DNA of 12,170 nt from positions 1 to 12,170 of the forward strand of contig JAHAWR010000002.1 in the NCBI GenBank assembly GCA_018383835.1, read 5' to 3'. Made by a program: the position numbers and the translations under genes. Positions 3,360-10,299 of the stretch are shown here, piece after piece (the first letter of the stretch is position 1; the number at the start of each line of letters is the position of its first letter). The DNA comes from Candidatus Jordarchaeia archaeon (lineage in GTDB: Archaea > Asgardarchaeota > Jordiarchaeia > Jordiarchaeales > Freyrarchaeaceae). A model generated the notes under the pieces. That model searched no databases, had not been told where the DNA came from, and saw only the letters and a list, made by a program, of their open reading frames with translations.

Positions 3360-4685
3360 TCACTTCACTCCTCTACTTTGCAGCCTTTCTTGCACCTTAG
3401 ATTCTTTAACTCCACTCATCAGCATGCTACCGGGTTCCAGACTAAGTATGGATAGGTATTGATCCATGCTTAGTCTTTGGGGTTCATCAGCTTTTAAGCT
3501 CCTCACGGGTTCATTGGAGCCTGCACCAGCCTCACCCCCCGTCAGGGTGAACCCACCCCACCCCCTCACAAGCTCAACGAAGAGCTTCTGAGATGGGGGA
3601 AGACCCTCCATCTGAAGGTATAGGTTCATGCATGCATTTAGCTGCCTATCTATTTTTAATTCACAGCTCCTACACTTGTAGAGTGCTCCTTTCGGGGCAT
3701 TAACCATCCCACTGGAGCACGTCTTAGAGGAGTTGTAAGGGTTTAGAAGCCGGACTCTAGACTTGTAACCCATTAAACTGATTATAGTTTTCCAATCGCT
3801 TTTTGCGACGTTCCTGTTGTGGGTTCTCGACTTTTTGAGCATTTTTTCCTTGTTGAGGTCTTCGAAGCCGTGAACGTAACCTTTGAACGCCTCAGCGATC
3901 GTTGTCGTTACTTTGTGAATAAAGTCCCTTGCCCTGTTCCTCTCCCTCCTCGAGTATTTCTCCAGAACTCTCCTCAAAGATGGCTTCCTCGAAGCCTTAC
4001 TCTGCAGTCTCCGCCTCTTCAACTCACAAACCCTATGTATATGGAAGAGCTTTCTGAGATCTACTCTTATCCATCCTATTTCTGGGTTGAAGCCATCTAA
4101 ACTCTTCTCGTTGCAGTCCCATGCAATCATCCCTTTTAGTTTTTCAGCTCTTTGCTTGAACCTAAAAGTAATAATCAGAAACTTCTCATTGAGAATTAAC
4201 TCTCCCATCTCCCCCTTAGCCCTGCTCCAGAACCAAGCGTTCTGGACATCGAAAACCAAGTGCTCCTCGTATGGTTTAATGCTTATCTTGATCTTACCGT
4301 TCTTGTAGGAGTACAGTGTTTCCTTCACTCTGACGAACTTCTTCTTAACGACAGGCTTCGCTCTAGTTCTTCTCCCCTTCAAGTAGTTCCTCCTCCAAGA
4401 CTTCAGAATCGAATAAGCTTGCTTTATTGCGGAATCAACATAGTGAGCACAGAAAACCCAGTCTCCAAGCAAATAATTTCTTAAGTTTCGCTTGAACTCG
4501 CTGCTCTTCGGAATTATCGGAATCAACCTTCTCCTATTCTTGACGATCTTCTCCTTCCAAGCTATGTTTTTCCAGATCTCATCGATTGCTCTCTGCAATA
4601 GCCACCTGTAAGCCTCTAAGAACCATTTAACGTCGCAATTATGCTTTACTTTGTAGGACCTAACTTGATAGAAGCACTCTGACAC
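3360..4685 (-). CDS. tnpB: TnpB, RuvC-like RNA-guided nuclease of IS607 type
   Basis: A 441-residue OrfB/TnpB protein. RuvC-like catalytic residues are all present: Asp190 in GMIAWDCNEKS, Glu275 in HGFEDLN and Asp346 in KIDRQLNACMN. The helical basic N-terminal part (1-130) and the HRVCELKRRRLQSKASRKPS linker (217-236) are typical. The zinc ribbon before RuvC-III is damaged: instead of TCSRCG it reads TCSSGM (Cys323, no second Cys), while CRSC (338-341) is intact, as if one codon was lost. The C-terminal tail from about residue 360 is long. TnpB nucleases cut DNA next to a short motif under guidance of an RNA from the element's right end and promote its retention. The GTG start at 4685 is backed by AAGGAGGT 8 bases upstream; the start overlaps the 3' end of the tnpA remnant by 26 bases. 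Activity is uncertain given the ribbon defect. Confidence 0.9.
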   Translation of the reverse strand: MSECFYQVRSYKVKHNCDVKWFLEAYRWLLQRAIDEIWKNIAWKEKIVKNRRRLIPIIPKSSEFKRNLRNYLLGDWVFCAHYVDSAIKQAYSILKSWRRNYLKGRRTRAKPVVKKKFVRVKETLYSYKNGKIKISIKPYEEHLVFDVQNAWFWSRAKGEMGELILNEKFLIITFRFKQRAEKLKGMIAWDCNEKSLDGFNPEIGWIRVDLRKLFHIHRVCELKRRRLQSKASRKPSLRRVLEKYSRRERNRARDFIHKVTTTIAEAFKGYVHGFEDLNKEKMLKKSRTHNRNVAKSDWKTIISLMGYKSRVRLLNPYNSSKTCSSGMVNAPKGALYKCRSCELKIDRQLNACMNLYLQMEGLPPSQKLFVELVRGWGGFTLTGGEAGAGSNEPVRSLKADEPQRLSMDQYLSILSLEPGSMLMSGVKESKVQERLQSRGVK

Positions 4686-4877
4686 AGCTAACGACCTCCT
4701 TATTATGGCTCCTTATTTTTGAGGGTTTTCCAGCGAAGTGCGAAACAATAGTTATCAGTTCGTCGGCAACCCCAATAGTTCTAATATCTTATTTGTCTGT
4801 TTTATTGTTGGATTGTCTATGTGGTGGCTTCAAGGGAGCTTCTTGGCTTCTTTGGGTGTGTAGAGTCTTTCACTCAT
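4660..4877 (-). pseudogene. tnpA: collapsed IS607 serine recombinase TnpA
   Basis: The ATG at 4877 starts MSERLYTPKEAKKLP, the characteristic beginning of IS607 TnpA (MerR-like helix-turn-helix, usually followed by LLGV...TIQRWD), then hits TGA. Further on, in the same frame, KILELLGLP resembles the end of the DNA-binding domain. In the next frame DELITIVSHFAGKPSKIRSH and a short tail to TAG at 4660-4662 match the C-terminal end of IS607 TnpA. The whole resolvase catalytic core, including the active Ser, is missing: about 70 codons remain of roughly 200. The C-terminal remnant overlaps the tnpB start as in complete IS607 elements. A box A about 30 bases upstream of the ATG suggests a leaderless promoter that may now drive tnpB. 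Confidence 0.7.
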
Positions 4878-4901
4878 TAGTAGCTTATCTATACTTACAA
4901 C

Positions 4902-4911
4902 TATTTAAACC
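4902..4911 (-). promoter_or_regulatory. box A of the IS607 element
   Basis: GGTTTAAATA on the minus strand lies about 30 bases before the ATG of the tnpA remnant, so transcription would begin near 4880 and run through the remnant into tnpB. The core TTTAAA is symmetric and could also act on the plus strand. Confidence 0.45.
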
Positions 4912-4915
4912 TTCT

Positions 4916-5301
4916 TATCCGGAAACTGCTAACTACGGCGTCAAGTGCATTTAAAAATTGGATTAGAAGAAACTATGTGTTCCAGCAATCGTCACTTAGC
5001 GCTCTGGATAAAGATAGCGCCCCCCTCTCCACTTGCTCCTCGCCCCTACATCCATTTTTGCTTTTCCTCTAATATGTTTCCGTCAGTTTTTGTAGCGCTA
5101 ATGCTTTCTTTGTAACCGAATATTGCGGTGAGCACGCTATTGCATCACACATTACCCCCTGTAGGGTGCTTCGGCGAGTGCTGTGGGTCTTGGAGTAGTG
5201 GTAACCCATCCAAGTGTCATTCTGCTCTGGGGTTCAATGAAAAAGTTTTTATTTTACTTTTCTGGGAGTTCTTCGAGTTAATGCTGAGAGGAGGAGTCGG
5301 G
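4916..5301. other. non-coding stretch before the Trm112-like gene
   Basis: About 385 bases with no recognisable gene or RNA. GCATTTAAAAATTG (4949-4962) is a box A-like sequence on the plus strand with no gene close behind. The hexamer TAGCGC recurs three times (near 4997, 5014 and 5092). A TTTTTATTTTA run at about 5246-5256 is a plausible promoter for the Trm112-like gene. The frame of that gene stays open back to an ATG at 5128, but the upstream codons look non-coding. Confidence 0.5.
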
Positions 5302-5895
5302 GTGCGTTTATGGTTGCTTGACATTCTTGCCTGTCCAGCTGATGGATGCAAGCATTACCCCTTAAAGCTTTCAATATTCGAGTGGGAGGGTGATGACGCC
5401 AGCCGTATATTAAAGGCGCGTGAATCTTATGCTAAAGGCAACGTCGAAAACGTGAAGCGGGAGCTGAAGGACAGTGTCAAGATTGACAGGGATAAAGGGA
5501 TTGTGGAGGACGAGCTGGTTAGATCCCCCATGAAGGTGGAAGACTACGTCACCGCCTTCAAGGAGAAAGTTGACAGCATATTCAAGAACGTGGTTGTGGA
5601 CGAGACCGGAGCTAGCATCCAGCTGCTGAAGGCCATCCTCGACTTTAAACCCCCGTCTGTTCTCGACGAATCCTTCGAGAAAGCGATATACATCACCAAC
5701 TGGCTTGCCTTTAAGGTGAACGTGCAAAGCGGCATCCTGGTCTGCGATAACTGCGGTCGCTTCTACCCCATTCTCGAGACAATCCCGCACATGTTGCCTG
5801 ATGATCTGAGAAACAAAAAGGAAGATAGAGAGTTCCTTTTGAAGTGGCGGAAGTTTATCCCGAAAAAGATACTAGAAGCTGAGGGTGTAGCGTAG
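5302..5895 (+). CDS. Trm112-like zinc-binding protein with long insert
   Basis: A 197-residue protein with the two zinc half-sites of the Trm112 family: DILACPADGC near the N-terminus (Cys11, Cys16) and LVCDNCGRFYPILETIPHML near the C-terminus (Cys148, Cys151). Trm112 is a small partner that activates SAM-dependent methyltransferases acting on tRNA, rRNA and release factor. Bacterial relatives have about 60 residues and eukaryotic/archaeal ones up to about 135, so the insert of about 130 residues between the half-sites is large; the first site is CX4C rather than CX2C. The GTG at 5302 is chosen over the ATGs at 5128 and 5281 because GGAGGAG (5291-5296 region) lies at proper distance and the match to the family begins right there. 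It ends 10 bases from the convergent deacetylase gene. Which methyltransferase it partners is not shown by neighbours. Confidence 0.8.
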   Translation: MRLWLLDILACPADGCKHYPLKLSIFEWEGDDASRILKARESYAKGNVENVKRELKDSVKIDRDKGIVEDELVRSPMKVEDYVTAFKEKVDSIFKNVVVDETGASIQLLKAILDFKPPSVLDESFEKAIYITNWLAFKVNVQSGILVCDNCGRFYPILETIPHMLPDDLRNKKEDREFLLKWRKFIPKKILEAEGVA

Positions 5896-5905
5896 CCCGC
5901 CTCCA

Positions 5906-7066
5906 CTAGAACAAGGGGGCATACTTTGAAATAGTCTCTTTTAGCTTCTTCACGGTCTCCTTGACTATCTCAAGAACTCTTTCCTTCTCGTAGGTTAGAG
6001 GAGGCTTCTCCCGCTCGTACATGGCGTCAGGATCCCTAGGTGCGTCGCCTAGCTCAAGGGCTGTTCTGGCGTAGAGCTCCCTCCAAGTTGGGGGTGTATG
6101 CTCTGGAGGTTTGACGCCTAGGAGCTTGCAGATCATGAGGGTCCACGCTTTAGCGACGCAGCCTACTTCGTAACCTCCACCGCCAAGGAGTATCAGCTTT
6201 CCATCGGTAGCCTCGTGCACTAGGTTGTGGAGAATCTCTATTATTTTTTCGTAGCAGTCCAGGGTGAGCGCCTCAGTCGTTAATGGATCCCCAAAGTGGG
6301 TGTCGACGCCACACTGCTGAATTATTATGTCTGGCTCGTATGACTTCACAAGCGGGGGAACCACTTCATTGTAAGCGTAAAGGTAAGCCTCAGTGAAAGT
6401 AAAGGGTGGTAGAGGGACGTTCACACAGTACCCCTTACCTTCTCTTTCCCCAACTTCGTTTATGAAGCCTGTTCCAGGATACAGGAAGCGTCCGTCCTCG
6501 TGGAAGGAGACCGTCAGGACGCTTGGGTCAGAGTAAAACGTCTCCTGAGTTCCGTCTCCATGGTGGCAGTCTATATCTACTATCATTATCTTCTTCAAAT
6601 TATACTTCTTCTGGAGGTACCTTGCCGTTATGGCGACGTCGTTGAAGACGCAGAAGCCAGCCCCCCTGTCCCTAGCGGCGTGGTGCATCCCTCCTCCAGG
6701 ATTGAATGCATGCATCGCCTCGCCTTCCATGACCAACTCAGCAGCCCTAAGCGAGCCACCTACCAGCATGGCTGAGGCGCTAAACATCCCCTTGAAGGCT
6801 GGCGTGTCACCGTAGTCTAAGTATCCTCTGCCCTCCTCATCCAGTCTCTTAACGTGCTGCAAGTATGCTTCGCTGTGAACCAGCTTCAGCTCCTCCTCGC
6901 TCGCCGCCATAGCCTCGACAACGCGAAGATCGGGGTGGTCTAGGAGCCCTATCTCCCTTATGAGCTCCATCATAAGGGTTAGCCTCTGGGGGCGTAACGG
7001 GTGTTCGGGGCCGAAGAAGTACTCGAGATATTTGTCTGAGTAGACAAGCGCAACTTTTCCGCCCAA
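5906..7066 (-). CDS. histone deacetylase family (AcuC-type) zinc amidohydrolase
   Basis: A class I/II deacetylase-fold protein, 386 residues from the chosen start. Numbered from there: tandem active-site histidines GGGMHHAARDRGAGFC (His128, His129), metal ligands Asp166 and His168 in VDIDCHHGDGT, third ligand Asp255 in QCGVDTHFGD, and the catalytic-side Tyr299 in GGGGY. All catalytic residues of a zinc-dependent deacetylase are present. The likely substrate class is acetylated lysine or an acylated small amine; archaeal members are annotated either as AcuC or acetylpolyamine amidohydrolases. The TTG at 7066 is preferred to the far upstream ATG (7144): GGAGG lies 9 bases upstream, the conserved VALVYSDKYL follows, and the box A at about 7106-7115 lies inside the longer reading. 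Transcribed alone. Confidence 0.9.
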   Translation of the reverse strand: MGGKVALVYSDKYLEYFFGPEHPLRPQRLTLMMELIREIGLLDHPDLRVVEAMAASEEELKLVHSEAYLQHVKRLDEEGRGYLDYGDTPAFKGMFSASAMLVGGSLRAAELVMEGEAMHAFNPGGGMHHAARDRGAGFCVFNDVAITARYLQKKYNLKKIMIVDIDCHHGDGTQETFYSDPSVLTVSFHEDGRFLYPGTGFINEVGEREGKGYCVNVPLPPFTFTEAYLYAYNEVVPPLVKSYEPDIIIQQCGVDTHFGDPLTTEALTLDCYEKIIEILHNLVHEATDGKLILLGGGGYEVGCVAKAWTLMICKLLGVKPPEHTPPTWRELYARTALELGDAPRDPDAMYEREKPPLTYEKERVLEIVKETVKKLKETISKYAPLF

Positions 7067-7426
7067 AATAGGAAACCTCCCTCTCTTAAAATCGAAATGC
7101 CTCCCTAAATAAATAATGCAGGCAAAATTGTGGGCGCCCCTCACCTATTAGAAGCTGCTTTTTCGGGAAGCCTCCTTTAGAAGCAGATACTACGAAAGAG
7201 AGGTAAGGGCTGGTGGGCGGGAAAATAAGCTGGGGTGGAATGCGGCTGTAATGCTGTGCAGAATTAGGCTTTGATGTTGCCGAAGAACTTAAACGACAAT
7301 AGGAATGCTACCAGTTTCTCGGAAGGCTGGCTTCAAATTAGGTCTCTAAGCCACTGATTACTCCTGCCGGGAAGATGTAAAGCAGAAAGAAGCTTGTCTG
7401 CTTCGCGTCAAAAGAAAAGAGGAGCT
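7067..7426. other. intergenic stretch between deacetylase and UspA genes
   Basis: About 360 bases. The left end holds the ribosome site (7076-7080) and a TTATTTA box A (7106-7115, minus strand) for the deacetylase. The rest contains no frame with coding character and no RNA fold that I can support; TTAGAAGC is repeated at about 7147 and 7179. Confidence 0.5.
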
Positions 7427-7870
7427 TTAGTGGACAACGAGTACATCCTTGTTGCTCCAGCGCATCACTTTCTGCGTTGTGCTTCCGAGAACTACGCGCT
7501 TGACGCCCGTTAGCCCCCTGGTTCCAATGGCTATAAGGTCGACGCCCTCGCTATCGGCTTCATCCACTATTTTTTCCGCCGGGTCTCCGAAGGCGACCTT
7601 TTTCACGACGTCCTCTATACCCTTCTTCCTAACTTTCTTCTCTGCCTCGGTGAGCAGCTTATCTGCAGTCTGCTCCAAATAACTTTTGACGAGTTCGTAT
7701 GACGACTCAGAGTACTGCCTCACTATTTCAAGCTCCTCGGTCTTCACGACGTTCAAAAGTATTATCTGGGAGTTGAAGGTTTTGGCGAGGTTTATCGCCC
7801 TATCAAGCGCCCTCTCGGAGTACTCTGACCCGTCTATGGCGACCATTATCTTCTTGTACAAGTAACCCAC
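7427..7870 (-). CDS. UspA-family universal stress protein
   Basis: A 147-residue single-domain Usp protein. The N-terminal strand and P-loop-like start KKIMVAIDGSEYSERAL (6-22) and the C-terminal G-2x-G-9x-G-S motif (Gly116, Gly119, Gly129, Ser130), followed by VLVVH, are those of ATP-binding Usp proteins; these dimerise in the cytoplasm and are linked to stress survival, with no single known reaction. The GTG at 7870 has no ribosome site, but a TTTTAAAA box A (7894-7901) is centred about 27 bases upstream, so the mRNA is probably leaderless and GTG is its first codon. This also separates it from the operon upstream despite the same direction. Confidence 0.92.
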   Translation of the reverse strand: MGYLYKKIMVAIDGSEYSERALDRAINLAKTFNSQIILLNVVKTEELEIVRQYSESSYELVKSYLEQTADKLLTEAEKKVRKKGIEDVVKKVAFGDPAEKIVDEADSEGVDLIAIGTRGLTGVKRVVLGSTTQKVMRWSNKDVLVVH

Positions 7871-7893
7871 CCTAAAAATAGTCTTTCAGCCTT

Positions 7894-7901
7894 TTTTAAA
7901 A
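7894..7901 (-). promoter_or_regulatory. box A directing a leaderless uspA mRNA
   Basis: TTTTAAAA on the minus strand centred about 27 bases before the GTG start. The spacing places transcription initiation at or within a base or two of the start codon. It lies just upstream of the UspA gene and close to the 3' end (7911) of the MoaD-like gene. Confidence 0.6.
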
Positions 7902-7910
7902 TCTTTATTC

Positions 7911-8180
7911 TTAGCCGCCGTGGGCCACGCTCAGCACCGTTACAACATCCCCCTCACGTACCTTAGTATCTAACCCATCGAGCACCCTCACATCCCTTTC
8001 GTTTAACAGTACAAGCATTCCCGGAGCCACCGATCCATCTTTAACAACCGATCTGTAAGCTTCTTCGTCGAGGGCAGCTAGAAGTACGTCCCTAACTGTG
8101 GCTTTCTCCCCCACGCTAACGCTCAGCTTCCTACCAGTGGCTTTCGCCAGCCTTAAGGGAAGCTCGAGCTTAACCTCCAT
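7911..8180 (-). CDS. MoaD/ThiS-family ubiquitin-like protein
   Basis: An 89-residue beta-grasp protein ending in ...VAHGG. The C-terminal Gly-Gly is what E1-like enzymes adenylate; in archaea such proteins serve as sulfur carriers (MoaD for molybdopterin, ThiS-like for tRNA thiolation) and/or as small modifiers (SAMPs). The segment VTVLSVAHGG and the NERDVRVLDGLDTKVREGDVV region are typical of MoaD. The ATG at 8180 is chosen because GGGGGAGG lies just upstream and family alignments begin with MEVKLELP; a longer reading from an ATG at 8213 has no ribosome site. It follows the geranylgeranyl reductase by 137 bases, and no E1-like or MoaE gene is in the window, so the pathway cannot be told. Confidence 0.82.
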   Translation of the reverse strand: MEVKLELPLRLAKATGRKLSVSVGEKATVRDVLLAALDEEAYRSVVKDGSVAPGMLVLLNERDVRVLDGLDTKVREGDVVTVLSVAHGG

Positions 8181-8317
8181 ACGCCTCCCCCACTGCAGCA
8201 CCAGGTAAGCCATTTAGCGACGCTCAGGGGAGATGCATCTCCTCACAGCCGCCTCCGGCTCAGAGTAGGTCAATCTCCTCATCAACCATATGATTAGCGG
8301 CCCATGGGTCTATAAAG

Positions 8318-9499
8318 CTAGCGTTTCCGCAGGAACCCCAATCTTGCCTTAGCCGCTCTCAGGACTACGAGGGGGAGCGCCTCAGCTATGACTCTTCTAC
8401 ACCCCTTACGGCCGACGAGGAGATCCGAGATTAACCTCTGAAGACGCTTCGAGGACAAGTCTAATCCCCATCCTCCCTTCAGCCTCCTCCTGAGAAAGAA
8501 GTTCCTGAGCCAGAGGCTCCACCTCAACTCGCTTCCAATATCCCTCCTAAGACGTCCACTGTACTCCCCCGTTTTCCTCCACCCCTCCTCGTATGATTCA
8601 AGCACTGCGCCAGCGCCTATCCTTCCACTTTCCATCGCGAAGTACATTCCCTCACCGGTTATTGCTGAGACTGCTCCTGCAGCGTCTCCCACAACTATCC
8701 ACCTCTCTCCGCAGACGGCATCTATGATGCCTGAGAGAGGGACTAAGGCTGTCTCGAACTTGATGACCTTTCCGTCTTTGAGCTTGTGTGCCACTAGAGG
8801 GTGGCTCCTGACAAATTGATCTAGGTAACGTTTAAGTGGAGTTTTAACTTCTGAGAGCAGCGCCCCCACCCCAACAACCAGTGAGCTTCTTTTTGGGAAA
8901 ATCCAAGCGTACCCGAATGGCGCTACTTCGCCACCATAATAGAAGTGGTTTCTGCACCCGAACAGCTCATTGACAATATTTTCCCCTACCTCTACGAGGT
9001 ACTGGGCGCAGAGTCCCAACTGGCTTCTCCCCCACCTCCACCCTGAGACCCGTCTTGAGAGTGAGAGAACCCCGTCAGCGAACACGACAGCCTCACATTT
9101 GAAGTCTCCATCCACGTAACAGGCTGCGCCCTGCTCAAATGAAACATGAGTCACCTTTTTTCCTCTGACAACAACTCCCCCCTCTTCCTCCACTCTCTCG
9201 GCTAAGTGGAGTCCAAGCCTCGTCCTGTCAACGTTTATTCCTACCCGTTCACGGTAGTCGACATTAAACTGCCTGTCACCCACTGCTACGGCGACCCCAT
9301 AAATCTCCCTTTCAGCAGTCTCCAAGTCGATCCTGAATTTTCTCATAGCTCTCTGGGTGAGCATTCCACCACAGGGCTTCCCTTTGTTAGGAGTTTCCCT
9401 CCTATCGATGACCACAACCTTTAACCCCGCCCTTGCTAGGTGTTCGCCACATGTTAACCCAGCAGGACCGCCACCTACAACTACCACGTCAGCTCTCAC
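8318..9499 (-). CDS. geranylgeranyl reductase family flavoprotein
   Basis: A 393-residue FAD-dependent oxidoreductase. The N-terminal dinucleotide fold VVVVGGGPAG (5-14) leads to IDRRE at the end of strand 2. PCGG (42-45) is the family's conserved cysteine motif. YAWIFP (197-202) followed by GVG is the substrate-channel motif, and GDAAGAVSAITGEGM (271-285) is the second FAD motif. In archaea these enzymes saturate the isoprenoid chains of ether lipids (digeranylgeranylglycerophospholipid reductase); paralogues reduce other prenyl groups. The basic C-terminal helix region (330-393) may sit on the membrane. The GTG start follows GGGGGG at 6-7 bases, and that ribosome site overlaps the stop of the nucleoside phosphorylase 12 bases upstream, so the two are co-translated. 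Confidence 0.9.
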   Translation of the reverse strand: MRADVVVVGGGPAGLTCGEHLARAGLKVVVIDRRETPNKGKPCGGMLTQRAMRKFRIDLETAEREIYGVAVAVGDRQFNVDYRERVGINVDRTRLGLHLAERVEEEGGVVVRGKKVTHVSFEQGAACYVDGDFKCEAVVFADGVLSLSRRVSGWRWGRSQLGLCAQYLVEVGENIVNELFGCRNHFYYGGEVAPFGYAWIFPKRSSLVVGVGALLSEVKTPLKRYLDQFVRSHPLVAHKLKDGKVIKFETALVPLSGIIDAVCGERWIVVGDAAGAVSAITGEGMYFAMESGRIGAGAVLESYEEGWRKTGEYSGRLRRDIGSELRWSLWLRNFFLRRRLKGGWGLDLSSKRLQRLISDLLVGRKGCRRVIAEALPLVVLRAAKARLGFLRKR

Positions 9500-9511
9500 C
9501 TCGCAACCCCC

Positions 9512-10255
9512 CTAAATCTTCATCTTGGAGAGCACGTTAAGAGCGGCTTCAACGGCGTGGTCAAGTCCATTAATCACTTTCCTACCTATGCAATCGAAGA
9601 TGTCCTTTCCTTCGACAGGCTTATCGCTTACAGCCATTACCGCGCCACACTTAATATCATAAACTGAGCATACAGCAAATACAGTAGCGGTTTCCATGTC
9701 TATACCCACACAGCCAGCATCCACTGCTTTTTTCAAGTCCTCCTCCTCTCTAAAGAGGACGTCGGTCGTCCAGACAGACCCCACATGCGTCCTCCACCCC
9801 TTACTCAACGCTAAGCTGAAGAGTGCATCCGTCACTTCTCTGCTCCCCTCGATTACACCTCCGCCGACGTAGCGCTTAGACGTCCCATCCCCAGTAAAGG
9901 CTTTCTCAGCAACTATGATGTCTCCTAGCTCGATGCTCCTCCCGACGGCGCCGGCGAAGTCCGCCCTCACCACTAAGCGGATACCTGCCTTGTGGAGTGC
10001 CTCTAGCGCCACGGCGGTCGCTGGACATCCTACTCCGGTATGCACGACAGTGACTGCGACACCGTCATAGCAACCATGAAACGTCTCCCCCCTCCTCTCC
10101 AATTTCTCGAGGAAATGTACCGCCCTCCTTGCCGCAATTTTCGTCGCCGTTAGGAGGACTCGCTTCTCCAACTTACCCGGTCTGCAGCCTAGGATAGCAT
10201 AAACCTCCCTTACCCGCTTAGGAACAGCCCTTATAAGGCTAGACTCCGCCTTCAC
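9512..10255 (-). CDS. nucleoside phosphorylase (PNP/UDP family 1)
   Basis: A 247-residue phosphorolytic enzyme that splits a nucleoside with phosphate into base and ribose-1-phosphate. Visible: HTGVGCPAT (72-80, phosphate loop), RADFAGAV with Arg97, GDIIVAEKAFTGDGTSKRY (111-129), and GIDMETATVFAV (184-195) with the ribose-binding Glu188. SDK with Asp211 corresponds to the Asp of purine nucleoside phosphorylases that protonates N7, which favours a purine substrate over uridine; this is an inference from one residue. GTG start at 10255, with GGAGGG 7 bases upstream. It is separated from the preceding membrane protein gene by 44 bases and from the geranylgeranyl reductase by 12, so the three likely form one operon. 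Salvage of nucleosides is the likely role. Confidence 0.88.
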   Translation of the reverse strand: MKAESSLIRAVPKRVREVYAILGCRPGKLEKRVLLTATKIAARRAVHFLEKLERRGETFHGCYDGVAVTVVHTGVGCPATAVALEALHKAGIRLVVRADFAGAVGRSIELGDIIVAEKAFTGDGTSKRYVGGGVIEGSREVTDALFSLALSKGWRTHVGSVWTTDVLFREEEDLKKAVDAGCVGIDMETATVFAVCSVYDIKCGAVMAVSDKPVEGKDIFDCIGRKVINGLDHAVEAALNVLSKMKI

Positions 10256-10299
10256 ACAGTATCCCTCCAGACAACGACGAGAAATACAGGAGGGTTAAG

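Larger units (their letters stand above)
3300..4915 (-). mobile_element. degraded IS607-family element
   Basis: An IS607-type arrangement on the minus strand: scraps of the serine recombinase tnpA (4660-4877) overlapping the 5' end of a full-length tnpB (3360-4685). A box A (GGTTTAAATA, 4902-4911) sits upstream of the tnpA remnant. A near-perfect 18-bp hairpin (3312-3329) follows tnpB and may mark the right end. IS607 elements make no target duplications and have no long inverted repeats, so the outer limits given are estimates. With tnpA destroyed the element should not move by itself. Confidence 0.7.

Noticed and set aside
5128..5301. N-terminal extension of the Trm112-like gene from an ATG at 5128
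   Set aside because: The extra 58 residues have no family match, no ribosome site is seen at 5128, and a strong one precedes the GTG at 5302 where the family match begins.
5410..5790. Minus-strand 126-residue open frame inside the Trm112-like gene
   Set aside because: Shadow frame; the plus-strand protein has two clear zinc half-sites and a good ribosome site.
7067..7144. N-terminal extension of the deacetylase from an ATG at 7144
   Set aside because: The box A (about 7106-7115) and the GGAGG (7076-7080) lie inside it, and the family match begins after the TTG at 7066.
7145..7426. Possible small RNA (GATGT and CTGATT sequences resembling C/D boxes)
   Set aside because: No RTGATGA box C, no CTGA at proper spacing and no stable fold visible by eye, in contrast to the clear guide at 2914-2966.
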